In this document: in pieces, positions 20,558 through 33,095 of the stretch
How positions within the stretch are numbered: position 1 is the first letter of the stretch
Layout: each line of letters begins with the position of its first letter
NCBI GenBank assembly: GCA_026122225.1
Contig: JANEZZ010001949.1
Location: 62,001-126,000 of the forward strand
Length of the DNA: 64,000 nt
Direction of reading: 5' to 3'
Source: Heloderma charlesbogerti
Taxonomy: Eukaryota > Chordata > Lepidosauria > Squamata > Helodermatidae
Program-made: the position numbers and the translations under genes
Notes under the pieces: model-generated
Told to the model about the DNA's origin: nothing
Seen by the model: only the letters and a program-made list of their open reading frames with translations
The model's database searches: none

Positions 20558-21396
20558 ATGGACCCGGCGGTGCAAGCTCTTGCACAAGAGAACCAGGCTC
20601 TTCGTGATCAAGTGGCTCAACTGACTGCCGTACAGCATCTGCAAGCTGCGGTTCAACCCCACCACCTCCGATTGCCCCCCCACCGCAAGTGCCCAGTGGC
20701 TCTGCCAGAGAAGTTTTCTGGTGAGAAAGGACTTTTTCAGATTTTCCGGGCCCAATTGGAGCTGTGCATGCGCCTACAACCTGAGGATTTCCTGAAGGAA
20801 CAGGTTCGTGTGGGGTTCATCATTAACCTACTTTCAGGCATGGCAGCTAGATGGGCTTTGGGATGCCTTCTCGCTAATGACCCCCTGCTCGGGGACTGTC
20901 AAGGTTTCATGACAGTGATGGCCAGCTTTTTCGGTGACCCCATGCACATGCAGACAGCTTCTTGGGAGATTCACCGCCTCAGGCAGGGCAAGGACTCAGT
21001 TTCCAGCTATGTGACAACTTTTTGCTTGCTGATGCAGGATTTACAGTGGAATGATGCCATGCTGGTGGCTCAGTTTTTGGACGGTTTGAATGACAAGATC
21101 TTGGATGAGTTGGCACGCACGGCTAGCCTGCCTACTTTGGAGGACTTCATCCAAACCTGCCTCCAGATAGATAGTCGGCTGGTTTGCTGGCAGACCCGGC
21201 AAGGTGCCGGGGGCTGAGATTTCCCTCCTCCCATTCCCCCACTTTTCCTGCCCCCTCCCCCACCCCCTGCCCCTGATGCAGCTGGGAGCTACCTGAGCCC
21301 CGCTGCCACCAGAGGAACTAGACCGGCGGCGTGCGGAGCGCCGATACTTTCGGTGTGGAAAGCTGGGACATTTCGCCAAAACCTGCCACGCCAGAC
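20558..21396 (+). pseudogene. gag: Gypsy gag, broken
   Basis: The frame starts at the ATG at 20558 (MDPAVQALAQENQ...) with an N-terminal coiled-coil-like stretch and a capsid-like domain (EKFSGEKG, SSYVTTF, WNDAMLVAQFLDGL). It stops at 21215-21217. The zinc knuckle lies downstream in a different frame at about 21343-21396. There the first cysteine position is tyrosine (YFRCGKLGHFAKTC), so the CCHC box is also damaged. Gag would form the cytoplasmic particle that packages the element RNA. Premature stop, frameshift and the lost cysteine all argue against function. Confidence 0.88.
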
Positions 21397-21425
21397 CCGC
21401 AGCCCCACTTCCTTCCCCTCCTCTC

Positions 21426-21457
<32 letters not shown>

Positions 21458-21499
21458 CCAGGCCTGACTAGGCTGCTCCCCAAGCCTGTTGGGGGTGTC

Positions 21500-24400
21500 C
21501 AGTGTGGGGGTCAGTTCCCCACCAGGTGGGTGCCTCCTCCAATCTGCTATTGCACCTCTGCTCCTCCCAGTGGGGTGGGGTGGAGGCCCTAGCTTTAGTG
21601 GACTCTGGGGCTATGACCAGTTTCATGGATGAAACGTTCGCTCTCTTCCACAAGATTCCTACCCTGCCTCTTCCTGCCCCCTTGGCAGTGGAGACCATCG
21701 ATGGTCGTCCTCTTTCTTCGGGCACGGTGACCTGGATTACATCTCCACTCACTTTGTGCGCCCAGTCCCATGTTGAGCAGATTCAGTTTCACTTGGCCAA
21801 GGTTCCCCAATACCCAATCGTGCTGGGTGTTTCCTGGCTCTAAGCATAATCCTCAGATTTCTTGGGGGCTTCAGCAAGTGGAGTTTGCATCTCCCTACTG
21901 CCGGGAGCATTGCCTCCCGACCGAGGCGCCAGTCCTAGTCCAGGCCTTAACCCTTTCCTCCCCCTCATCGTCTGCTTCTGGCAGTTCTTCAGCTACCGTG
22001 ATCCTCCCAGAGAAGTATGCAACTTTTCAGGATGTTTTCGACAAGAAGGAGGCCGACCAGCTCCCCCCCCCCGCTCTTTTGACTGTGCCATTAACCTCAT
22101 TCCTGGGGCGACCATCTCTGCCAGCCAGCTGTATTCGATGTTGGAGCTGGAGCTTCAAGCTCTGCGGGAGTTTTTGGACAAAAACCTCAGACATGGCTTC
22201 ATTCGCCCCTCCTCCTCCCCCGCCTGCGCCCCTACCATGTTTGTGCACAAAAATCAGGAGAACTCTGCCCGGTGCATGACTTTAGAGTGTTGAATTCGGT
22301 CTCAATCCCCAACAAGTACCCCCTCCCCCTCATACTGGAGATGGTTGAGCACCTTTGCGAACCAAGATTTTCACAAAGTTGGACCTGCGTGGTGCCTACA
22401 ATCTGATTCGCATCCAGGAGGAGAATGAGTGGAAGACCTGTTTTGGCACCCGGTACAGAGCGTATGAATACCTAGTGATGCCGTTTGGGCTGCCTGCGCC
22501 CCCCCCCCCACGTTTTCGCATTTTATGAATGCCATCTTCCAGGACTATTTGGACACGTTCCTCATTGTGTATCTCGATGATTTACTTATATTTTCTGAGG
22601 ACCTCCATGCCCATCAGCACCATGTCTCCGCCATCCTCCAGCGCCTCCACAAGCACCATCTTTATGCCAAGCTGGAAAAATGTGCGTTTGACCTAACCTC
22701 TTTGGACTATCTTGGCTACATTATCTCAGCTGACGGTATCAGGATGGATCCTGCAAAGGTCCAGGCTGTCCTATCCTGGCAGGCTCCATCCACCAAGAAC
22801 GACTTGCAATGTTTTCTGGGTTTTGCTAATTTTTATAGAACGTTCCTGCCCAGCTTTGCTTGGCTGACATCTCCTCTTACGGACCTCCTTAAGGGCAGGA
22901 AATCTCCTTTTCATTGGATGGCATCTGCCCAACAGGCTTTCGTGGAACTTAAGAAGCTTTTTAATTCTGAGCCGATCCTGTTACATCCCGACCCTCAGAA
23001 GCCTTTTGTAGTGCAAACTGATGCCTCTGACTTCGCGGTGGGGCGGTGCTTTTTCAGCCAGATTGGGCAGGCAGCGGGTTGCAACCCTGTGCCTACCACT
23101 CCAGGAAGCTGAACATATCTGAGAGGAATTATACCATCTGGGAGAAGGAACTGTTGGCCATCAAGTCCACTTTGGAGACCTGGCATCATCTTCTGGAGGG
23201 GGCACAGCACCCAGTCGAAGTTAGAACCGACCATCACAACCTGGAACATCTTCAGACAGCCCGTGCCTTAAACCAGCGGCAGATTAGGTGGTCGCTTTTT
23301 TTTCCCAGTTCCACCTTAAGATATGCCATGTGAAGGCCGCTGACAACCTACAAGCAGATGCTCTTTCTCGTAAGCCGGACCTCCAGCCAGGGGGTGGGGG
23401 AAATCTCCCCCTCTCTGATTCTTCCCCCCCCCCAGAGCCTGGTGGCAGCTGCGGTACCTCACTCTTGGGAGGAACTTATTAACTCTGAACAGGCACAGGA
23501 TGCTTTTGTCCGCACAAAAGTGGAGGAATTGGGGCTAGCCTCTGACCCCCCAACACTTTACCCCCTTCTCTTTGCAAGGTGGCCTGCTTTACCATTCCAG
23601 CCGGGTCTATGTACCTTCTAGACCTCTCCGTGAGAAGGTCCTCCATCAGTGCCACGACTCCCCCACCACTGGGCATTTTGGCTTCGCCAAGATCCTGCAC
23701 AGAGTGATGCGGGATTTGTGGTGGCCTTGTGTGTGCCGGGACATCAAGACCTATGTCGCCTCCTGCCCAACCTGCCAGCAGGTGAAGGCCCCCTCAGGCA
23801 AGCCCACAGGCTTGCTTCACCCCCTGCCTACTCCCTCAGGACCTTGGAAACTGCTCTCCCTTGACTTCATCACTGACTTGCCTCACTCACACGGTAAGAC
23901 CGCTATTCTGGTGGTGGTGGATTTGTTTTCTAAGATGGCCCATTTCATCCCCTGCTCTGGGTTGCCCACAGCCAGGGAGATGGCGGAGCTTTTCTTGATG
24001 CATGTTTTCCAGATCCACGGATAGCCCAAGGGTCTCATTTTGGATAGGGGGCCCAATTCACTGCCCATTATTGGAGGGAACTACTTGGACTTCTCCATGT
24101 GATGCTCCGTCTTTCCTCCGTCCACCATCCACAGACGGATGGTCAGACCGAGTGCACCAATGCGACTCTGGAGCAATATTTGTGCTGTTATGTCAATTAC
24201 CAGCAAGATGACTGGTTTTCCTTGCTGCCTCTCGCAAAATTTGCTTATAACAATGCCTGCCATGCTTCCACCTGGCAAACTCCATTTTTTGCCAATTTTG
24301 GTTACCACCCCAAGGCTTTCCCATCCACCCTAGCTCCCTCTTTGGTGCCAGCGGCCCATAAGTTTTTAGAGGAGTTGCGAGCAGTACACCACCTCTTACG

Positions 24401-24900
24401 GGACTCCCTCAAGCAAGCCAAGACAGCCTACAAGGCCTCTGCAGACCGGCGGCACCAGCCAGGTCCGTCTCTGCAACTGGGGGACTGAGTTTGGTTGTCC
24501 ACCCAATACCTCCAATCTCACTCGCCCGCAAGGAAGTTCACGCCTCACCGCACAGGGCCTTTCCAGATTACAGCCCAGATTAATCCTGTTGCTTTTTTGC
24601 CTGGCTCTCCCCCCCTCCATGAAGATCCATCCTGTTTTTCATCGGTCCTTGCTGTCCCCCCTGGTTTCTGGTGACCCTCATCGCTCGGCTGGCTTCCCCC
24701 CGCCACCAGTGCTGGTGGAGGGGGAGGAGGAGTTTGAGGTCACGGAGATTCTGGACTCCCACCTTTCTCATGGCTGCCTGCAATATCTGGTGGACTGGAA
24801 GGAGTACGGGCCAGATGAGCGATCCTGGGAACCCGCGGAAAATGTGCATGCTCCGTTGCTGCTGAGGCGCTTCCACCAGCTGTACCCCCACAAACCCAGG
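21500..24900 (+). pseudogene. pol: Gypsy pol (protease, RT, RNase H, integrase, chromodomain), broken
   Basis: Visible segments in order are an aspartic protease (VDSGA, about 21598) and reverse transcriptase with the catalytic YLDD (22567-22581). RNase H starts at TDASDF (about 23020). Integrase has a zinc-binding H-C-C region and catalytic-core DFITDLP, DRG and QTDGQTE motifs (23640-24180). A C-terminal chromodomain follows (LVDWKEYGPDERSWEPAENV, 24788-24847). Lesions include a stop or frameshift near 21841, a frame change at a C run near 22500-22511, another near 23050-23090, a TAG at 24022 and a TGA at 24486. Chromodomains in this group steer integration to heterochromatin (family knowledge). 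No intact enzyme remains. Confidence 0.9.
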
Positions 24901-24947
24901 GCCCCAGGGGAGGAGCACAAAGGGGGGGCTCATGGGGGCGGGGATGA

Positions 24948-25495
24948 TGTCAAGGTGGAAACTGAGCCAATACAGCCCCAGAGCAGTTCTGATTCTGAGG
25001 AGGAACAGCAATCCGTGGGAGAGGAGCTTGGTCATCTCTCACACGCACAGCAGCTGGCAGAGATTCCTCCTGCCAGTATTCCTGGGATAGATAGTGACCC
25101 TGGCAGTGAGAGAGCACTGGAGGGGGGCTTGCTGGATGCTTGGTGCAGACACAGGGAGTGACGACAGATGGAGGGCACCGAGAGGAGGCACATCGCTCAT
25201 TTGGCGCTAAAACAATGGTCGCGTCCTGAGGACCCAAGGGAAAAAGGGAGGATCTCTCCATAGCCCATAAGTTCAGAGTCTTCCCGCAGTTCTCCTTCCA
25301 ACGGTGACCAACTACCTTACCTGGAGCTTAGGCTACTCTGCTATCTTTCCCCAGTGCTGTTCCTTGCTTTGTCGCTAGTGATTAGTATTCTGAAAGAGTC
25401 ATAAAGGAATAAAGTCTCGGAAAGAATCCTCGTCGTCTGTGTCCTGAGTTGGCTATTGGTGGGGACTACAAGAGGCAGCTAGGGCACTCCTGACA
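24948..25495 (+). repeat. Gypsy 3' LTR
   Basis: Starts TGTCAAGG and ends CTGACA, then GGCAG. It aligns over its whole length to the 5' LTR, with a small deletion in the ATAAAG region near the polyadenylation-like signals. Confidence 0.93.
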
Positions 25496-25500
25496 GGCAG

Positions 25501-26877
25501 GATGAAGGCAACCTGGCTGAAGTCTTATTGTGGTCTACCTTGGCAGCCAGTTTCCCAAAGTGAGCGAAGGTAGTCAGTGGCACTGGAATGGCCCTCTAGT
25601 GTCCCCTGACTCCAGGACAGGAGGAGGAGGAGAAGGAGCTCTGGTGTCCCAGTGGTATGTTCCTCCTTGGCACGGCAGGCCCAGAGACACAGGAAGCAAG
25701 GAGTTTGTGCCTCATCCATAGGGCTTCAGGTTGAAGCCTTGCAGTGCCAGTCATGCAAACTGGGAATTCTCTCATTATGACACCAGTTTCCTCAGGGGCT
25801 CCATGAAAAGTGGGAATGGTGGCATTGGGCCCTTTGCCGCTCTTTGTGTCCTGGAGGATGCCTGAGTTTTTCAGCTTCTGGAGTTGGTCCTGCTAGAAAT
25901 TGCCTGTGTTTGCTTATGGATAGTGATGTCGAATAATAAAAATATGGGGGAGTTTGGAACAGGAAGTCCCTGATTTCATAATTCCATTCTAGATCACAAG
26001 CTGAGCTCAGTTTCCTCAGCGTTTGGCCTCAGATTCTAATGAGCTTCTCTCCCTCTACCAAACAGCTCTTCCTGCCAGCAACTTCTCGCATATGGGTGAA
26101 TTAGTGGGAGGTAGGGTTTTCAAGAGACAAAAGAGGCTTTGTGAGCCATATCCTCAGCTGGCTTTGATGCTACTGAGCTCACAAGTGTCCTTGCCTGCCA
26201 GGTGCACAGAGCCTATGGAAGTTTATGCCTTCCAGTTCAATGAATTGAATTGGGAGGCATAGGAAATAGCAACTCCCATGCATCCCAGCAAAAAAAAGAA
26301 AAGGCAAGGCCTTTCCGTATATCATGGAGAGCATAAAGGCATCTGAAATTTGGAGGTGCTCCAGTACTTGGAGGAGTCTGCTTCACTAGTCCTGGAGAAT
26401 CACAGCTTTTTACATTCATGCCTAAATCAAAATGTTCTATAATTAGTGTGGCTACCACAAAATATCACAGTCACATATCAGGGCTTTAAAGCTACAAGAC
26501 CATGTTAATGGCCTTTGTAATCCAATTGCCCTCCAATTTTCTGACAGTTTTCTTCTTTTGCAAAAGAGGCTTCTGTTTTTCTGTCTCATTCTCAGGTCAT
26601 TTTAGAATTTTATTTTATTTTTTAATTACTTTTAGTGGTGTTTCTGGGCTTACTACAGGGTAAGTTGAGAGGTGGCCACAGGTGTCGTGGTATTGTTGTT
26701 GTCCTATTACACATCTCTCCATCACTCTGCAGCTTTCCCAGCTGCCCACACTTCCTGAAATGCAGGAAGCTGGGCAGGCTGAAGGCCAGAAGAAGAATGA
26801 TTTACAATGAAAGGCCGGACACTCACATACACACCTTGGCCACCTTGTAACTAAGGTTAAGTGCAAGAACCCTGCAC
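25501..26877. other. no recognised feature
   Basis: About 1.4 kb with no convincing reading frame, repeat terminus or RNA gene. Short runs of homopolymer only. Confidence 0.5.
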
Positions 26878-27326
26878 TAGGGATGGGGGAGAAATTTGTT
26901 TGGTTCATATTTTAATAAGAACTTACCTAGTTTTGCACTTTCAAACCATTATGTGACCCAAAACTCAGTTATCCTTTAAAATTCACACTTCCCTGAATTT
27001 TGCAATGATGTTCTCCATTGCAAAATTGTACACATCAAAAAAATGCCTATAAACATTTGTATATTAGGGGAAAGCACACAAAATGCATACACTAGTGAAA
27101 ATAACATTAAAAATGTATTCTATTGTTATTAAGAAAATGGCTTGCAAAAATGAGTATGTTAAGCAAAATGGCATACAAGCATGCATGCATTAGGAGAAAT
27201 GCACACAAAACACCATGCAAAATTTCATGGGAACTTTAAAAAAAAGTGTGGGATGAACCAAAGTTAAGACTGAAAATATGAGGAATTGAGAGAAAAAAAT
27301 GAAATGGACAGATTCATCCATCCCTA
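26878..27326 (+). mobile_element. hAT-like miniature element
   Basis: The left end TAGGGATGGGGGAGAAATTTG and right end TTCATCCATCCCTA are mirrored. The interior (ACCCAAAACTCAGTTATCC, GCAAAATT, AATGCATACA) recurs in reverse at 58115-58400. The flanks do not give a clean 8-bp TSD. Confidence 0.6.
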
Positions 27327-27843
27327 CCCATTTCCTGCACCCGAACCATGACAATTTCACCAACATTTTCTTCTCCTTTCCAAAAAAATATTATAGAAAT
27401 TCCTTTTCTATCATATTGAATGAGAAGGGGGGGGGATAGAGAAAAAAATTTTGGTGGAGCACTATGACATGTCCACTAGATTATGTGAGACTCCCCCTAA
27501 GTTTAGGGGTGCTTGGATCCAGCATGGTCACTGGGACATAGGTGGCCTTGGTGGCATGGAGTACCTTTTATCAGCTTAGGCTGATGTATCAACTACATCC
27601 TTATCTGGACAGAGATAGCCTAGCTGCAGTTATCCATGCTCCGATAACCTCTTGTCTGGATTACTGCAGCACATTCTACATTGGGCTGCCTTTGAAAATG
27701 GTCCGGAAACTTCATCTGGTCCAAAATAGGGCAATGAGATTGTTAACAGGGACTTGACAATGTGATCATATTATGCCAGTACTTTTTCATCTGCACAGGT
27801 TGCCAATCCATTTCCAGGCCTGATTCATAGTGCTGGTTTTAAC

Positions 27844-28348
27844 TAGGGATGACGGAGAAATCCGCCACGGACTCCAATGAGGATGGATTCTTTAGAATCC
27901 ACCCCCCCCCGAGTCCATGGTAAAATGGACGACTACCCTCACCACTCCATGAAGTTCTGTTGGAACGGACCCTACCTGCTGATGGCTGGGTCCAGGTCCA
28001 TCCTCTTCAGTCCACAGCCATCCACTGCCGGGATGCAGACGCAAATGGCGTCTGGCATAGCAGACGCCATTTGTGTCCCTGCTCTTTTCATGATAGGCTA
28101 CATAAATATTTATGTAGCCTATGACGGCAAAGAGCAGGGATGCAAATGGTGTCCGCTATGCCGGACGCCATTTGCGTCCACATCCCGGCAGTGGACAGAA
28201 GTCCAGCTGCAGATGGGCCCGGCCAGTGGCTCTGCAAACTCGCCTTGGAGCGGAGCCATCCGGGGAGGATTCCGGGGGGAGGGATAGATCACCTCCCCCC
28301 CCATGGATGCCCCAAACCCAACGGGTGAGTGGGGTTTATACACCCCTA
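27844..28348 (+). mobile_element. palindromic hAT MITE, copy F (short form)
   Basis: The ends TAGGGATGACGGAG and TTATACACCCCTA are flanked by a perfect TSD, GTTTTAAC (27836-27843 and 28349-28356). The core is a simple version: one TACATAAATATTTATGTA unit at about 28084-28127, flanked by two GCAAATGG...CGCCATTTG units. It is mirror-symmetric about 28108. Confidence 0.92.
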
Positions 28349-28609
28349 GTTTTAACATTCAAAGAAAATGGCTTGGGGCCAGGTTACCTGAAGGATTGTC
28401 TCCTCGCATATACACCTGCCCAGATACTAAGACTATCTTCAGTGGTCCTTCTCCAGAAATCCCCACAAAAAGGTGGGTAGCTACGAAGAACAAGGCCTTT
28501 TCTGTTGTGGCACCTCAGTTGTGGAATGAGCTTCTCAGAGAGGCTCACCTGGCACCTATGTGGTTCTCTACAGTGCCAGGTGAAGACCTTTTTATTAAGG
28601 CCTTTTTAA

Positions 28610-29604
28610 TTATTTATTCAGTCCGAAGCCCAAATAACAAGGCAAAGCGGGCTAATTTGGAGGCGCCTTGTCATGATCAGAAGCATATCAGAATAGCAAC
28701 AAGGTGCCCCAAAGCGAAGCAACTTGTCAACAAGGTGCCTCATCTGCCTTGGAGATTCATAGCTCTTCTTCTGAGCAGCCCAGACAGGCTGTCTCCAAAA
28801 TGTATCAACTTGTGAAAGATCACACGGAGGTGGAGGAGGAGGGAGGTGGGAAGGGGACAGGAGGTGGAGGTGCCGAATGTATCAATTTGAGAGAGATCTG
28901 GCCACCCACAGAGGCAGAAGACGAGGAAGGAAGGGGAAGGGAGGAGGAGGAGGAGGAGGAGGGAGTGAGCTTTGATGTGAGTCAGCCTCCATTTGCTCAT
29001 AGTGAGAGAGGTGGTGTTACTGGAGAGGAAAGGACTGTCTGAACGTTATTTGGCTAGAGCAGTGGTCTCCAAACTGGGGTGCACACACCCCGGGGGGGGT
29101 GCAAGTCGATCCATTGGGGTGTACGAGCTGCCTGATAATTGAACAGCCTCCTGCTGCCCTGTCGAGCTGCCATTGTGTGCAGTAGTGGTGGTGGCAGTGG
29201 CAGGATGGGATGGGAGCTGAGAGGGAAGCTCCATGGCATTTCTCTCTCGGCTCCAGTCCTATCCTGCCTCTGCTGTGGCCACCAAGAGCAACTGCGCCAG
29301 TCTCTGTCAGGCAAGGCAGAGGAAGCCAGGGCACCAAAGCAGCTGGTATCCTGCTGAAGGAGAGCAGGAAGATTAACCCTTCCCACTCTCCTTTGGTGGA
29401 ATGAAGCCGAGAAGAAAGGGCATGCTATGACAGCTATGGTAGTCTCTCCCCACCTCACCCTTCTGTTATAAGTTTACAGTTCATTCTTCTTCTTTGTTCA
29501 TTTGAAAATCCAGAAAATTTCACTGTCGTTACTTATCTGCCACCACCACCTTTTCAACTCTCTCTCAATGATCAGTGTGCCCTTACTTTTATTCTGTCTC
29601 TGTC

Positions 29605-29659
<55 letters not shown>

Positions 29660-30868
29660 GTATACGTATATGTATATGTATATTATATATATATCCATTC
29701 CTTGTTCTTGGCTCCCCTCCATCTCCCCTTCTCAATTCCTGTATTCCTTCCCTTCCTATTTTTGATCTCTTTTACCTTAAAAAAAGATTTTAAAAACCTT
29801 TCTCTTCTGTTAGGATTATAGTTAGTCCCCGCCCCTCCCCTTTGCTTGTAGTTTAGTATTTGCTTTTCTTTTGCTCATGTGTGTGTGTGTGTGTGTGTGT
29901 GTGTGGTTGTGCTGTGTGAAGAAGCAAACAGCGTGTGTCAAAGGAGCACACACAGCCTACATTTCCAAAAAGAGTGGGCAAAGCACCGCACACATTAACA
30001 GCTATTATTTAAATAATATAATACTACACTATGCGTTGCAAAGCAAGCAAGCCCGACATCAGGCATCTTTGGGGTCTTGGTGGGGCAGAGGTGGGCGAGG
30101 TGCTGCTGTGCCCCCCTGGCAGGGGTGCTGTGTTGCTTCCTGCCTCTGTCAGTCCAGCAGATGACTGTTGTTGCTCTTTGCTCAAGTCGATGTGCCCACC
30201 TGGCAGGGTTGCTGTCTTTGTTTGCTTCCTGCCTACCAGCCAGTGCTTTCCCAGGCAATTCAGCCAAAGAGACCCTGAGGTTATCAACTGTGATTAGGAA
30301 AGGAGTATTAGGGGAAAGGAGTTATGTGCACTTCAAAGAAACCTACTGCAGAGTTTAGGGATAATGACCTCCTCACTACTTCAACGCCTAACTTGATTAT
30401 CCCTTTATGAATTTTGCTTTGAGTTTCTGAGAACAGCACATTTTACCTGTGCCTAGCACAAAAACCCCTGGGCCAAACAGTCTGAAATTTGGAAGATGGG
30501 ATGCCCTCCAGGGGGGCTGTGCGTTCTCCAGCTTCCATGCACTTCTGTGAAGGGGTGAAAAGTTATAGCTCCTTGCTTTGAGAGATTTCCTTGAAAAAAT
30601 CAAATTTCACCTGCACCTTGCAGAAAAACTAGCAGGCCAAATTACCTGAAATTTGTCAGAGGGACACCCCTCCAAGTGGGCTGAGAGTTCCCCAAATTTC
30701 ATGTATGTATCATGAAAACTGAAAAGGTTATGGCAGTTTGTGCTTTCCCATGCAAGTCACTTTGGATTTGGATCTGAGACAAAGCGAATGGGGTCCAAAT
30801 TGGTCCAAAGTGAAGTGGGGCCACTTTGGAAGGTCTGAAGCAAAGCAGGGGGTCTGTGCACAGCCCTA
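28610..30868 (+). mobile_element. long non-autonomous hAT, TAGGGCTGTGCA type, left TIR lost
   Basis: The right end GTGCACAGCCCTA (30856-30868) and much of the interior match 48008-49733 (AGCCCAGACAG, GGCTCCC...TTCTCAATT, GACCTCCT). CTTTTTAA (28602-28609) and CTTTTTAT (30869-30876) may be the TSD, but the expected left TIR is not seen. A CAGTGGTCTCCAAACTGGGG-type element end lies inside at 29060. Microsatellites (TCTG)n(TC)n(TA)n (29607-29690) and (TG)n (29878-29905) are internal. Confidence 0.7.
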
Positions 30869-31099
30869 CTTTTTATTTGCCCAGGCATTTTAGTATTTGA
30901 GTTTCTGTATTAAACCTGGTACCATATTTTAAATCATTGCACTGCTGATATTGGGTTATTATTTTTATTTTACACTGTAGTTTTAAACTTTTAAAGCTTT
31001 CTATTGTATTTTATCTTCTTGTATTTATGGTTTTAATTGTTCTGAACTATCCAGAGAGCTTTGGCTATTGGGCGTTCTAGAAATGTAATAAATAAATAC

Positions 31100-32865
31100 A
31101 TATATACATACATACATACATAAAATAACCAGCACTGCAATTAACTGGGGCCTGACTGTGCTGATACAGTTACTTCGCACATGATCTGGCAGATCCACTT
31201 GGGAAGAACATTTGAATGGTGTCACAGCTATGTGGAGTCCTAATCATGTATGACGGTGTTTTTTTGACCCAAAGTAGAACATTTGAATCTAGCCTCTATA
31301 CAAGGCCAGCCCTACCATTAGGCAAAGTGAGGCAACCATCTCAGGCAGCAGATGCTAGATGCTGTGGAGGCGGCTACAGCAGCAGTCCCTGGCAGATCCC
31401 CTACATTGGAGGACAGAGCTGTGTGTTCCAGCAGAAAAATGTTACCTTACTCCTCCTCCAAAAATGTCTTCAGTTCAGATACCTTTGTGTCAACAACAAC
31501 TTGAACACTATAATCATTGGCAGTTACAGGGTTAAAACACAGTTATGTGTCATAATCATCACCACATCTCAAAGTTTGTCAGCAAAGGAGATATCTTCCA
31601 AACAAGAAGAGGCATTTCCTTGCAAAGAATCCCTCATCAAAGACAATAGAATATGAAGGTACAAGCTCCGGTGTTTTCAGATTGCCAACCAAGCAATTCA
31701 AAACCCTGAGGACAATGTCTTATTCAGAGACCTGAAATACAAATGAATAGTAACGTTGACAACCTACAGCCAAATACAGGGGACAGAGAACTTCAATGCT
31801 TAATGGAAAAGTCTTTGTGCACACACATCACTTTAAACAAAGCAGGGAGATATCTACGGATATATAACACAGGTTAGTTGGACAATATGCATGTTATCCA
31901 GATACTTGGGCAGTTGGCTAATGTCCAAGTAAACCATCATAATGCATACTCTTTGTTCTTTCTTTGGCAAATAGATATATGGAAGCCAACTCTCTTTTGA
32001 GAGCCACAGAACATTGTGACAATATCTAAACCCAAGTTGTGAAGTAATAATATTCTACAAGTCTCTATGATCATGGAAGATGGCCCTTTTCCTCACTGCT
32101 GGCTGGGTGACCATAACAACCCCATATGTATCTGGAATTAGACATGTGTGAAAAGGACATGACCTACCTGCAGTTTACTTATTGCATGGAGTCTGTATGA
32201 CATACCTTACATGTGCAGTGCCATCAAAGTTGTATTTTCGATTGATGCATAGATGAATGGGTGAGTGGATGGTCACCTTTCATTTTTATTAGTAATGGCA
32301 ATCTCTCCTTTTAGTTTTCCTCAGCCTTCTGGGAGATTTCTGGAGGAAAGTTGGACCTTTGGGGGTTTTCTGAGGAAGTTCAGAAAAACCAAGCACAGGG
32401 GCATGCCTCTCATCCCCTTCTGCAAACGACCCTGCAAGCCCATGGCAAAGGGTAGGAGGAACTGGTGGTAGGGAGGGCTTGCTAGATGCTGACCCCAACA
32501 CTCCTCGACATGCTCAGAAGCATCATTTCCTGAGGGGGACTTGTAGTGTTCTGTGCTTCTTATTCCTCTCATAGGCAAAAAGAGCATAGGCAAGTCTTCT
32601 GCTAGGGCGGCCACATATGCGGAAAGAGGAAATGCATAGCCAAAAAAGAGGACAATCTGCATAACATTTGCATGTGCTAAAGTAAATGTATAGATGAAGA
32701 TTTAGAAATAATTACCATAACTTAAGTAGAAATATTATACGTCTCGCCGTAGTGAGGAAGATTGGCAGGGTGAACTTTGTGCCTGCTCAGTTTGCTCCAT
32801 TGTTATTGTTGACAATGGAGAAATTCAAAGCCCCTGCTGCTCTCCCTCCATATCATTCTTTGAAT
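31100..32865. other. mostly unassigned sequence
   Basis: A stretch at about 31300-31400 (CAGCCCTACCATTAGGCAAAGTGAGGC...) looks like a worn repeat that I cannot classify. No gene or element boundary was found elsewhere in this interval. Confidence 0.4.
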
Positions 32866-32980
32866 CTGAACTAGACTTGGACTGGACAGCCCATCAAATA
32901 GAGGACACCTTCAAATAGAGGACTGGCAGCTCTTCAAACAGTGGGCTGTCCTCTGCAAAGTAGGACACCTGGCCACCCTA
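32866..32980 (-). mobile_element. hAT-like fragment ending in GGCCACCCTA
   Basis: TAGGACACCTGGCCACCCTA at its right end and the repeated AGAGGAC blocks are the reverse of the sequence starting TAGGGTACCCAGGTGTCCTC at 50089. Confidence 0.55.
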
Positions 32981-33053
32981 TCTACTGCTAGACATCAGCC
33001 TCACATATCAGTGTTTCTCCTTGTCCATTGTCTACAAGAGGAGAAACAAGGGG

Positions 33054-33057
<4 letters not shown>

Positions 33058-33091
<34 letters not shown>
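33058..33091. repeat. (GA)n microsatellite
   Basis: Seventeen uninterrupted GA units. Confidence 0.97.

Positions 33092-33095
<4 letters not shown>

Larger units (their letters stand above)
19944..25495 (+). mobile_element. full-length Gypsy/Metaviridae chromovirus retrotransposon
   Basis: It has two LTRs, 5-bp TSDs (GGCAG at 19939-19943 and 25496-25500) and the order gag, protease, reverse transcriptase, RNase H, integrase, chromodomain. That layout is typical of vertebrate chromoviruses such as the sushi-ichi group. Nearly every reading frame is broken by frameshifts and stops. The copy is structurally complete but cannot make its proteins. Confidence 0.93.
27500..31095 (+). mobile_element. 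L2-like LINE 3' portion split by two DNA elements
   Basis: Coding pieces at 27542-27757 (LDYCSTFYIGLPLKMVRKLH, NRAMRLLTGT) and 28356-28480 (NGLGPGYLKDCLLAYTPAQ) match the C-terminal end of reverse transcriptase ORF2 in the L2/CR1 group. A 3'UTR resumes at 30869 and ends with AATAAATAAATA near 31095. Inserted elements occupy 27844-28348 and about 28610-30868. The 5' two-thirds of the LINE are absent. Confidence 0.75.

Noticed and set aside
26878..27326. Firm 8-bp target duplication for this hAT-like element
   Set aside because: The flanks CCCTGCAC and CCCATTTC share only about half their bases, so the boundaries are left as probable.
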